Source: a virus
Length of the DNA stretch: 26,597 bases
Virus record (IMG/VR): IMGVR_UViG_3300044699_000197
Coordinates: 1-26,597 of that record
Direction: 5' to 3' (one strand)
This document shows positions 8,761-17,518 of this stretch, piece by piece. The stretch's first letter is position 1, and every line of letters starts with the position of its first letter. The notes under the pieces are model-generated. The model had not been told where the DNA came from. It did not search any database and worked only from the letters and a program-made list of their open reading frames with translations. The translations under genes were made by a program, and so were the position numbers.

Positions 8761-10334
8761 TGGCCCGTCAGTCCTCACTCGCCAAGGTTGTCCGTCGCGT
8801 CAGCGACCAGACCACGCTGCCCGCGCCGGTCGGGGGGCTGAACGCGCTCAACTCGCTGGCGGAGATGCCGCCGATCCAAGCCATCGAGATGGTCAACCTG
8901 TTCCCGCAGCAGTTCGGGGTGCGGGTGCGCAAAGGCTGGTACAAGCACGCCACCGGACTCCCGGCGCAGGTCGAGTCGCTGTTCACCTACGCGCCGGTGT
9001 CCGGCACGCAGAAGCTGTTTGCGGTGTCGCAGTCCAAGCTGTACGACGTGACCGCGCAGGGTGCGGTGGGCGCACCGCTGCTGGTTGGGTTCATCAACAG
9101 TCGGTGGCAGCACCAGATGATGAACAACGTGTTCGGCAGTTGGCTGTCGATGGTGAACGGCTTCGACTTGCCGCAGAAGTACAACGGAACGGCGTGGTCG
9201 AATCAGGCGATGACGCCCGAGGCGGGCGAAACGCTGGACATCCGCAACCTGATTAGCGTCACGCTGTCGCACCGCCGCCTGTGGTACGTCGAGAAGAACA
9301 GCGGCAACGCGTGGTATCTCGACGTTGACGCCATCGAAGGCGTGCTTGACCCGCTTCGGCGTCGGTGAAGTGTTCAAGCAGGGCGGCGCGCTGCGCGAGA
9401 TCATCACATGGTCGGTGGACAGCGGCAGCGGCATGCGCGACCAGACCATCTTCATCTCGTCGCTCGGTGACGTGGTGGTGTACCAAGGCTTCGACCCTGA
9501 CGACAGCCGCCAACTGGACACTGGTCGGCGTCTACCGCTGCGGCGCGCCCCATCGGGCAACGCTGTGCGATCCGCTTCGGCTCCGACGTTCTCATCATCA
9601 ACGAGGACGGTGTGCTGCCTCTGACCGCGATCCTCGGGCAGTCCAAGGCGCTGCTCGGCGAGCCGCTGTCGAACATCATCCAGCAGCGACTGAGTGAGGA
9701 CACGTCCACGCTGAAGGAACTGTTCGGCTGGGAGTTGCAGCTTATCGACCGCCACTCGCTGCTGTTGCTCAACGTGCCCGACCCCCGCGGCCCGCGCCAG
9801 TACGTCATGAACACGGTGACGCAGGCGTGGACGCAGTTCTACGGCTACCTCGGTCTGTGTCTCGAGAAATTCAACGAGGAGTTCTACTACGGCGCCAACG
9901 GATACGTCGGCGCCGGATGGCGCAACGAAGTCGATGACATGCAGCCGGACGGCAGCGGGCTGGCGATCAGCGCCAAGTGCCTGCAAGCGTACAGCTTCTT
10001 CGGCACGCCCGCGTTGCAGAAGCACTGGACGATGTGCCGTCCGATCTTCAACGGCGTGAACCGTCCGTTGGTGTTCATCGGCATGAACACCGACTTCGAC
10101 ATCGAAGACGGCACGCCGCCGCTGTCGGAGTTGGAAGTCATCGCCGACGTGGCGATCTGGGACGTGGCGATCTGGGACGACGGACACTGGTCCGCAGCGC
10201 GGCAGGTGTACAAGGATTGGTACGGCTTGAACGACATCGGCTTTGCCGGTGCGGTGTATCTCAAGATGCAGACGCGCGCAGAGACTTTCTGGGTCAGCAC
10301 CGATTACGTCTTCGAATCCGGTGGCGTGCTGTGA
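8760..10334 (+). CDS. Tail/head-completion protein, P22 gp10-like (frameshifted)
   Basis: About 523 residues when extra bases near 9346 (T), 9510 (C) and 9548-9551 (C) are removed. It starts MARQSSLAKVVRRVSDQTTL, then PAPVGGLNALNSLAEMPP, and has MVNLFPQQFGVRVRKGW, LFAVSQSKLYDVTAQG and GFDPDDSRNWTLVGVYRCG. The repeated aromatic beta pattern (RQYVMNTVTQAWTQF, EFYYGANGYVGAGW) suggests a beta-propeller. Such proteins plug or stabilise the head-tail junction in short-tailed phages. It overlaps the gene before by one base and the gene after by four. A 15-base tandem duplication at 10146-10175 adds an extra VAIWD. Confidence 0.75.
10146..10175 (+). repeat. 15-base perfect tandem duplication inside a tail gene
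   Basis: GACGTGGCGATCTGG occurs twice head to tail (10146-10160 and 10161-10175), producing the protein sequence DVAIWDVAIWDD. The frame is kept. It may be a real in-frame duplication in a surface loop or an assembly artefact. Confidence 0.9.
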
Positions 10335-10799
10335 GGCAAATCGCCATCAACTGCGAGGACTTGGCGGCGCCGTTCATGGAAACGCACTGCCACGCGCACG
10401 GCGCGTTCACTGCGGGCCGCGCCATCGCGCTGCTCGACGTGGACGACGAGGAGCAGACCGCGCGCATGATCGCCTGCGTGCTGGTTCGATTCGTGGAACG
10501 GCGCCAACGTGAACATGCACGTCGCGGCGCTGCCCGGTCGGCGCTGGATGACCCGCGACTTCCTGTACACGGTGTTCGACTATCCGTTCCGGGTGTGCGG
10601 CGTGCGCCGGATCACCGGGCTGGTGTCGTCTACCAACTTCGATGCGCGCCGCTTCGACGAGCACATCGGCTTCACGCTGGAAGCGACACTGAAGGACGCG
10701 GCACCGGACGGCGACCTGCTGGTGTACGCGATGTTCAAACAGGACTGCAAGTGGCTCAACCTGCGGCGTGGGCTGCCACCGATACTCGGAGGTCACTAA
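10331..10799 (+). CDS. GNAT-family acetyltransferase (one frameshift)
   Basis: About 155 residues from GTG 10331, which overlaps the previous stop (GTGA). An extra T at 10485-10486 breaks the frame; without it the sequence reads IACVLVDSWNGANVNMHVAA. The second half is typical of the GNAT fold: DFLYTVFDYPFRVCGVRRIT, then GLVSSTNFDARRFDEHIGF and EATLKDAAPDGD, with the VRRITGLV strand and NxxARRFxExIGF helix that hold acetyl-CoA. The substrate is unknown. Such proteins occur among tail genes of several podoviruses and may modify virion or host proteins. It couples to the next gene by a TAATG overlap. Confidence 0.75.
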
Positions 10800-11171
10800 T
10801 GGGACAGACAGCGGGAATGCCACCAGCGGCGGCGGGGATGATGCCGGGGCGTGGCGGCGGCAAGGGCGGCGTGCCGCCGTCGTACGGGAACATGCTGATG
10901 CAGGCGTCGAACGCGCAGCCTGCCCAGCAGATGCCTGCGCAGATGCCGTCGCAGACGAACGATTGGCTGCGCAACGCCGCGCAGCAGATGGCGGGGCAAC
11001 GGGCGCAGATGCCGTCGCAGCAGGCGCCCGCGCCGGGGAATGATGCCCGCCGCCGCCCAGCAGATGGCGGCGATGCTCGGCTCGGCCCCGGCGCAGCCGA
11101 TGCCGCAACCGGCGCAGCCGATGGTGAAGCCACGCGCGCAGGGCAAGCCGCTGCGGATGAAGCCGTACTGA
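10799..11171 (+). CDS. Small Met/Gln/Pro-rich phage protein (one frameshift)
   Basis: About 123 residues when one G of the GGGG at 11035-11038 is removed. It is low complexity: MGQTAGMPPAAAGMMPGRGG, repeats of QQMPAQMPSQ type, then MPAAAQQMAAMLGSAPAQPM and a basic end (KGSxRMKPY-like, reading GKPLRMKPY). It contains KGGVPPSY, which also appears in the next protein. No recognisable domain. Position between tail genes suggests a virion-associated, disordered protein, but this is inference. Confidence 0.6.
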
Positions 11172-11181
11172 GGAGCCGTCA

Positions 11182-11947
11182 ATGGGTACGTCAGCCAAAG
11201 GTGGGATGCCGCCGCCCCAGAACACGCCGCCAGCGACCGCGGATGCGTCCTACGCGCCGCAGCCGTCGTCGTCCTATGCTCCGATGCCCAAACCGGCGCA
11301 GAACGGCGCTACGGGCCAGCAAGTGGCGGTTCCGCAGACCATGCCCGCCGTCGCGGAGAGTCCGACCCTGACCGGGCCGACCAACCCCAACGCGCCGGTC
11401 GGCGGCCTGACCGGCGCCAACCAGCCCGGCGACATCTGGGCGCCGGGGACCGGACCGAGTGGCAAGGCCAGCAAGGGTGGCGTTCCGCCCAGCTACACCA
11501 CCGGCAGCGCCGGGCTGACGCCGGGGAGCACGCCGGGCGCCGGTCCGGTCGGTGGTGGCTGGGCCGGACCCAACGGACAGTCACCCGCCGGACAGCAGCA
11601 GCCGGGCGGCGCGGGCGCCTTCCAAGGCCAGTACGACGCGATCAAGGCCAAGCTGGGCGACGACGCGGCGCAGACCTTCGCGGTCAAGAACTGGGGCAGC
11701 GGCGGGCAGCAGGCGATGCAACAGCGGTATGGCAACGACTCGGCCGCGTATAACGCCTGCGATCAACGCGCACGGCGCGGGCGGCGTCGCAGCGCGGGAT
11801 CGTCGGACGGACAGTGGTGGGGCCGGACGGACAGCGGTATCAGGTCGGCGAGCAGGGGCTTGGCGCGCTGGCGCCGGGAGCTCGAAGCGCAACCAAGCGA
11901 TGTTCCGCGATCCGCAGTGGCTGGCGCAGAACGCGGTGAAACTGTAA
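11182..11947 (+). CDS. Low-complexity tail-region protein with KGGVPPSY motif (frameshifted)
   Basis: About 254 residues after three corrections: extra T at 11758, extra base near 11789, lost G near 11876-11878. Residues 1-150 are Pro/Gly/Ser/Ala-rich and probably disordered; KGGVPPSY recurs here. The C-terminal third looks folded: GQYDAIKAKLGDDAAQTFAV, NWGSGGQQAMQQRYGND, GRTVVGPDGQRYQVGEQG and AMFRDPQWLAQNAVKL. I do not recognise the family. GGAG lies before the ATG. A linker or internal virion component is possible. Confidence 0.55.
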
Positions 11948-11960
11948 CCGGGAGCGAGTG

Positions 11961-13110
11961 ATGGGTGGAAAATCGAAAGCACCGCCGCCGGTTGATTACG
12001 AAGCGGCTGCGCAGGCAACAAGGTGCGGCGAACAAGGAGACAGGCCATCACCGAATGGCTGCTCAACAACGCCAACCAGAAAACGCCGTACGGCTCGCGC
12101 ACGCTGACCCGCACCGGGCCGGGCGAAACCGACTACACGCTGGAAACGACGCTTGACCCGCGCGACCAAGCGCGCCTCGACCAGCAGCGGCAGTTGGAGT
12201 CCGGCTACCTCGGCATGGGCGGCGCGTCGCTGGACCGGGTGCGCGCGGCGCTGGGCAAGGACTTCGACACGTCCGGCCTCCCGGCGCTGTCCGGTGGTCC
12301 GGGTGCCGGTCCGGGCATGGCTCGAGCGAACATGGCGGGCATCCCCGGCGTGGCGCAGGGCGGCGCGCAGTTCGGTCCGTTGACCCGCAGCATCATCGGC
12401 GCCGACCCCAACACGCGGGGCAAGGTCGAGGAGGCGATGTACGACCGCTTCGCGTCGCGCTTCGATCCGGCCGCCGCGCGCGACACGTCGGCGCTCAACG
12501 CGCGCATCGCCAACATGGGCGGCGTTACCACGTCCAAGGGCGCGCAGCAGATGCAGAACCAGTTGATGACCTCGCAAGGCGACCAGCGGCGGCAGGCGAT
12601 CAACGACGCCATCGAGAAGGGCGGCGCGGAGGAATCGCGCATGCAGCAACTGGCGCAGAACGCCGGGCAGTTCATGAACCAAGCCGAGGGCGCAGCGGTT
12701 CGCGGAGCAGCACCAGAATCTCGGGCAAGCCAACGCTGCGCAGAACCAATCGTTCCAGCAGATGCTGGCCGCGCTCGGCTTCAACAACCAAGGCGCGCAG
12801 CAGGAGTATCGGCAACGCCGTGACCGGCGCGCAGATGGGCAACGCTGCGCGCGGGCAGGGCTTGCAGGAGATGGCGACGATGCGGCAGATGCCGGTCAAC
12901 GAACTGATGGCGATGCTGTCCGGCACGCAGGTCAACAACCCGCAGTTCGCCAACATGTCGCCGACGCAGATCGCGGCGACGCCGTGGATGCAGGCGGCGC
13001 AGAACACCGGCGCGCAGAACCAGCAGATCGCGCAGTCGCAGAACGCCAGCCAAGGCAGCCTGATGTCCGGCCTCGGCGCGCTCGGTTCCGCGGCGCTGAT
13101 GTCGTCATGA
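11961..13110 (+). CDS. Gln/Ala-rich podovirus tail or internal virion protein (frameshifted)
   Basis: About 381 residues once four single extra bases are removed (near 12014, 12043, 12688 and 12810). It starts MGGKSKAPPPVDYEAAAQQQ, then GAANKETAITEWLLNNANQK and TPYGSRTLTRTGPGE. The middle has KVEEAMYDRFASRFDP and TSKGAQQMQNQLMTSQGDQR, and the end has MRQMPVNELMAMLSGTQVNN. This layout (a Tyr-Gly N-terminal repeat, a helical middle, then NELxALxSGxQVxxP and a Gly/Ala tail) matches a family of large hypothetical proteins in podovirus tail modules. I take it as virion-associated. Four breaks in one gene make the exact sequence unreliable. Confidence 0.65.
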
Positions 13111-13838
13111 TGTTCGACCGCCGACGACAAGGTGGTGTTGCAGTTCTCGGGCGGGAAGGATTCGCTCGCCTGCTTGTACCTGCTGCGCGAGCATTGGGAC
13201 CGGCTCAGGCGTGGTGTGGTGCGACACCGGCGATGCGCTGCCAGAAACGCATGCGCAGATGGAGGAGATCAGGAAGCTGGTGCGGACGTTCGTCGCCGTG
13301 AAAAGCAACCAACCGGCGCAGATCGCGCGCTGCGGTCCTCCCGCCGACGTGGTGGCGGTGTGGAGTACGCCCGGCGGCCGTCAGATGCGGGCGGACAATC
13401 CGCTGCCCCCGGTGCAGGCGCCGTTCGACTGCTGCAAGGAGAACATCTGGATGCCGATGCACCGGGCCTGCACGTCGCTCGGTGCAACGGTCATCGTCCG
13501 TGGGCAACGGGCGGACGAACGGATCAAGTCACCGATCCGCAGCGGCACCATCTACAACGGCGTGAAGTACCTGTTCCCGTTGGAGGATTGGACCGAGGAC
13601 CAAGGTGCGCGGCTTCCTGCTGTCGCACAACGTACCGCTGCCGCCGCATTACGCGTACTTCAACTCGTCGCTCGACTGCGGGCACTGCACCGGCTACTTG
13701 TCCGAGAACGTGGGTCGCATGCGCTACCTGCGCGAGCACCACCCCGACGTTCACGCCGAGGTCGAGCAGCGGCTGGCGCGGGTCATGCTCGGTGCGGCCA
13801 CTGAGTTGCAGCACATCGTCCAAGCGATGAAGGAATAG
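13107..13838 (+). CDS. PAPS reductase-like ATP-pyrophosphatase (frameshifted)
   Basis: About 242 residues after removal of extra bases near 13118, 13204 and 13604. The start region reads MMFDADDKVVLQF followed by SGGKDS at residues 14-19, the ATP-pyrophosphatase loop of the CysH/PAPS reductase superfamily. Then come SGVVWCDTGDALPETHAQME, FDCCKENIWMPMH, VIVRGQRADERIKSP and LFPLEDWTEDQVRGFL. Near the end SSLDCGHCTGY gives a CxxC pair. The family transfers sulfur or activates a substrate by adenylation; the substrate here is unknown. The start ATG overlaps the previous stop. It is cargo rather than an obvious structural gene. Confidence 0.82.
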
Positions 13839-13840
13839 CG

Positions 13841-14155
13841 ATGGCGGATGACCTCTACGGTTCGGCAATGACTGCGGCGGAAGCGCCGGACGCCTACCGT
13901 CGTCGCAAGATGATGCAGGCGATGCTGGAAAAGCAGGCGACGGCGCCGATGCAGACCAACGCGGCGGCGCCCACGTCGGCAATGCAACCGCTCGGGCAAA
14001 TCGCCAACGCTGCGGCGGCTGCGTACGGACCGAACGCGCAAGCGCCCGCGCTGGCGCCGGTTCCGGGCGACGGCGTAGGTCCGCCTGCGCTGGCCGGTGG
14101 CGCGCCGCCGGACTTGCTCAAGCAACTGCTGGCGAAATTCGGCATGGGTGGGTGA
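13841..14155 (+). CDS. Small Ala/Pro-rich protein related to the next gene's N-terminus
   Basis: Intact, 104 residues. The N-terminal half has YRRRKMMQAMLEKQ and, about 25 residues on, QPLGQIANAAAAAYG. The next protein has LRRRKMADLLQQQ and EPLGQMAKAFAGMHMG at the same spacing, so the two share an N-terminal module. The C-terminus is Pro/Gly-rich and ends LLKQLLAKFGMGG. AAGGAA lies upstream of the ATG. A virion component is likely from context; the function is unknown. Confidence 0.65.
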   Translation: MADDLYGSAMTAAEAPDAYRRRKMMQAMLEKQATAPMQTNAAAPTSAMQPLGQIANAAAAAYGPNAQAPALAPVPGDGVGPPALAGGAPPDLLKQLLAKFGMGG

Positions 14156-14156
14156 C

Positions 14157-15587
14157 ATGGCTGATACCAACATCGACTTCGACACCAAAGCTGCTGCGCT
14201 GCTTCGGCGCCGCAAGATGGCCGACCTGCTGCAACAGCAGTCGTTGGAAGGCTTCAAGCCGCCGCCGATCCAAGGCCGGACATCGTTCCTCGAACCGCTC
14301 GGGCAGATGGCGAAGGCGTTCGCCGGGATGCACATGGGCAAGGAAGCGGACGCTGCCGAAGCGGAGAACGAAGCGGCGCGCACGGCGGCGCTTAAACAAC
14401 TGTGGAGTGAGATGCCGCAGGGTACGCCCGCAGTTCCCGGTACGCCCGGCATGCCCGCACTGCCGGGTGAAACGCGCGCACCGCTGCCGTCGGCGGGAGA
14501 GCAGCCATTGCTCAAGGACATTCTGCAACCGGGTGCAGTCCCGCCGACGCCGCAGTTGGGTGAGCTCGGCATGCAGCCGGAACTTCCGAAGCTGCTTCCG
14601 GCGCAACCCGCGATTCCCGGCACATTGGGTACTCCGGCCAAGCCGCCGACTTCGGCGGAACTGCTGCCGTGGGTTACGAAGATGGCGCAGGTGGGCGGCG
14701 TGGGGAAGGACATTTCCAAGGCGTTCATGCAGAGGCTTGCTGAAAACGTGGCGCCGAAAACGATGTCGGAATTTGAAGCTGCTACCACCGAGGAAAATCG
14801 CATCAACCACATGGCGGTGCTGGCGCAGAAAGAGGAAGCTGCGAAGGCCGTGCTTGCGGACAAGAACGCAACGCGCGAGCAGCAGGCGCAGGCGGCGCGG
14901 GAACTCAACGAAACCCGGATCGAAGTTGCGCGGATCGCTGCCAGTGCGCGGCGCGGCTCCGGCGAGGGTGGCAGCGACAAGTACAAGACCACTACCGACG
15001 TGGGCGATCAGGGGCAGCGCCTCGTTCAGAGCAACGGTGTGTATCACCAAGTTCTGGGCGACGGCACCATCGACCCGAAGCCTTACGGCGGCGTGACGAC
15101 CCCGAAAACGACACAGGAGAAAAACGTCGCCGCGGCATTCGGCTCCGAGAAAACCATCGCGCAACTCGACAGCGCGCTGGCGGCGATGGACAAAGACCCC
15201 AACCTGTTCAGCACGCGCAAGGCGCTCGGTTCGATCCTCCCCGACGCGGGCGACTTGTCGGCCAAAGTCGGCGGGGTCACGGCAGAGCAGGGCAAGCAAC
15301 GCGCGCAGATCGCGGAGATGTCGGCGCAACGTGCGCATGCGTTGTATGGCGCTGCGCTCACCGAGTCGGAGCAGCGGCGGGCCAAGGGCTTCATCGTCAA
15401 CCTGTCGGACGGACCGAGCACGGCGCGCTGGAAGCTGGAGGGGTTGAAGCAGATGGAAATGGAATTCAAAGATCGCATGCCATCGGCTGCGCAAGCCGCA
15501 GTCGCTGCGCGCACTGGCGGCGCTGCACCGGCTGCTGCGGCCCCCAGCGGTGGCGGGTGGAGTGCGACGGTGGTGCCGAAGCCGTAA
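14157..15587 (+). CDS. Probable internal virion protein, 476 aa
   Basis: Intact. The N-terminal module LRRRKMADLLQQQSLEG with EPLGQMAKAFAGMHMGKE is followed by a Pro-rich linker (about residues 85-165), a long charged helix (AVLAQKEEAAKAVLADKN, then ELNETRIEVARIAASARR), a beta-like patch (VQSNGVYHQVLGDGTIDP) and a helical C-terminal region (RAHALYGAALTESEQRR). This layout is common among podovirus proteins carried inside the capsid and ejected with DNA. No lysozyme or transglycosylase motif is visible. The ATG lies one base after the previous stop. The role is inferred from architecture and position. Confidence 0.65.
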   Translation: MADTNIDFDTKAAALLRRRKMADLLQQQSLEGFKPPPIQGRTSFLEPLGQMAKAFAGMHMGKEADAAEAENEAARTAALKQLWSEMPQGTPAVPGTPGMPALPGETRAPLPSAGEQPLLKDILQPGAVPPTPQLGELGMQPELPKLLPAQPAIPGTLGTPAKPPTSAELLPWVTKMAQVGGVGKDISKAFMQRLAENVAPKTMSEFEAATTEENRINHMAVLAQKEEAAKAVLADKNATREQQAQAARELNETRIEVARIAASARRGSGEGGSDKYKTTTDVGDQGQRLVQSNGVYHQVLGDGTIDPKPYGGVTTPKTTQEKNVAAAFGSEKTIAQLDSALAAMDKDPNLFSTRKALGSILPDAGDLSAKVGGVTAEQGKQRAQIAEMSAQRAHALYGAALTESEQRRAKGFIVNLSDGPSTARWKLEGLKQMEMEFKDRMPSAAQAAVAARTGGAAPAAAAPSGGGWSATVVPKP

Positions 15588-15597
15588 AGGAACGGAC

Positions 15598-17501
15598 ATG
15601 CCGCAATTCAAGGTCAAGGCACCGGACGGACACACCATCCTCGTCAACGCCCCCGAGGGCGGGACGGAGGCGCAGGCCATCGCCTACGCGCAGGCGAACT
15701 ACAAGCCTGACCCGGAGGCGATGAAGTCGCTCGCCACGTCCAAGGCTGCGTCCGAGAAGTTGGATACGGCGATTGCGACCGGCGCCGACAACCCGAACAA
15801 CCCGACCGCGGAGATGGGTGGTCTGGAACGCTTCATCGGCGGCGCTGGCGCCGGGGTGCGCGGCAAGCTGCTGGGCGCGCGGCAATTCGTCAATGACATT
15901 ACCGGCGGGCGCGTCGGTGATCGTGCGGACTTGGCGGCGCAGGTTGCGGAGAAGGAACGCCTCGACAAGAATCTGCTGGCAACCCCCGGCGGCAGCTTCG
16001 GTGAAACGGTAGGCAAGCTGCTGCCTGACTTGCTGCTCGGCGGTGGCGCGGGTGCAGTTGCGCGCAAGGCTGCAACGACGTTCCTTCCGAAAGTGCTGCC
16101 GAAGGTGCTGCCCGCGGTGGCCGAAAGCGCGGCGGCGGGCGCGGAGAGTGGCGTCACCGAAGCCGACAAGGATTACAGCGCGCTCAAGCAGGGGGGAACC
16201 GGCGCAGCGTTCGGCGTTGCCGGTGACGTGGTGGCGCGTGGCGCAGGACGCGTGCTGTCGCCGCGCTGGGAGTCGGGCAAGGAAGCGATCAAGGAGAAGC
16301 TGGCGAATCTGAGCGACGTGCCGTTGCTGGCCGAGTCGGTGACGAACAGCAAGACGCTGCGCGCGTTGACCAACGCGCTCGAACAACTTCCGTTCTTCAA
16401 CAGCGGGGTCGTCAAGACTCGCGGCGATGCGTACGGCAAGATCACTGAGGACATCACCGGGGCCGCCGGATACCGGACGCCGGAACTGACGGACAAGGCG
16501 GCCATTGCGATGGCGGATCGTCTTTCTGGTCAAGCCGACGCGTTCCGCGCCGGGCCCAACGTGCCGTTGACCAATATGTCCGGCAACCTGCAAACGAAAC
16601 TGGCCGAGTTGCCGAACGCTGGTCTGTCCGGCGGGAGTCCGACGGCGGCGACCAAGCTGGAGCGCGCCATCGAAGCGTCGTCCTCGCCCGGATCGCCGAC
16701 GCCGACGGTGCCGGGCATCTTCGGCACACTGGACGAAGTGGCCGCGACGCAGCCGGGTCCGCGCCTCGCCAACACCATCGAGCAGGCCGGTGCGGACTTG
16801 CACCAAGGTCGCGGCGTGGTGGCGCCCAAGGTGGCGCCCGAAGCGCCGCCGAACGTGCCGACGATCACCGCCGCGCAAGCGATGTCGATGCGCAGCCAAG
16901 CGACCAAGGCAGCGTCTGACCGCAACGCGACGCAAGAAGCGCGGCAGGCTGCGCGCGACATTCGTGACGAACTGGACAACGCGCTGGAAGCGACGATGCC
17001 GGAAGGCCAGCGTAAGGCGTACGGGAGTTGGAAAAAGGATACGGCGCGGAGCAGAAAATTCTCAATGCGGGCAAGAGCAAAGAGGGCTACGTTCCGGCGG
17101 AAGATTACGTCAAGACGTTGAGCAAGCGGGCGCAATTGGCGCCGCGCACTGATCTGGAAAAGCGCGTCACATCTGCGGCGCACATCATCCCCAATCCGAC
17201 GCTGGCCGAGAACCGCTCGATGATGACGCGGCTCCTGATGGGCGCGTCGATCCCCGGCGCAGGCGCTTTGCTCGGCGGGGCGGGTGGTGCAGGGTCTGAC
17301 AACATCCCCGGCGGAGCAGTGACCGGGACTGCGGGCTCGCTCGCATTGGCGCACCTGCTGCTCGGCACTAAGGGTGGCGGACGCTATCTCACCGGCAAGG
17401 CGAGCAGCAAAGCGGGCAAAGCATTGCAGTCGGAATTCCTGCGTGACATGCTGCGCCGCTCCGCGCGAGCCGGTGGTGGCGAGTTGGCGGGCGGCGAGTA
17501 A
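15598..17501 (+). CDS. Large internal virion / DNA ejection protein (one frameshift)
   Basis: About 634 residues. The ATG at 15598 is preferred over an upstream GTG at 15550, since it follows AAAGGA and the N-terminus MPQFKVKAPDGHTILVNAPE is the usual start of such phage proteins. Gly/Ala-rich hydrophobic segments near residues 140-190 (LLPDLLLGGGAGAVARKA, FLPKVLPKVLPAVAES) and near the C-terminus (GASIPGAGALLGGAGGAG) could insert into membranes. The rest is helical and charged. The frame breaks once near 17022-17037, a lost base or, less likely, a -1 slip at G-AAA-AAG. No catalytic motif is visible. Role inferred from position between tail genes and fibres. Confidence 0.65.
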
Positions 17502-17518
17502 CGGACAAAGGAACGGAC

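Noticed and set aside
8775-10187. A 470-codon minus-strand open frame opposite the gp10-like gene.
   Set aside because: Composition is that of an antisense shadow, and the plus-strand protein has family-like sequence across the same span.
10483-10492. GGTTCGATTC, which looks like a tRNA T-loop.
   Set aside because: The flanking bases do not form the T-stem or an acceptor stem, and it lies in the GNAT gene at a frame-break site.
15550-15597. An upstream GTG start for the large internal virion protein.
   Set aside because: It would add 16 residues overlapping the previous gene; ATG 15598 has the better ribosome site and the family-like N-terminus.
14118-15680. A 520-codon minus-strand open frame opposite the internal virion gene.
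   Set aside because: Arg/Leu/His-rich shadow; it crosses the junction of two plus-strand genes with good ribosome sites.
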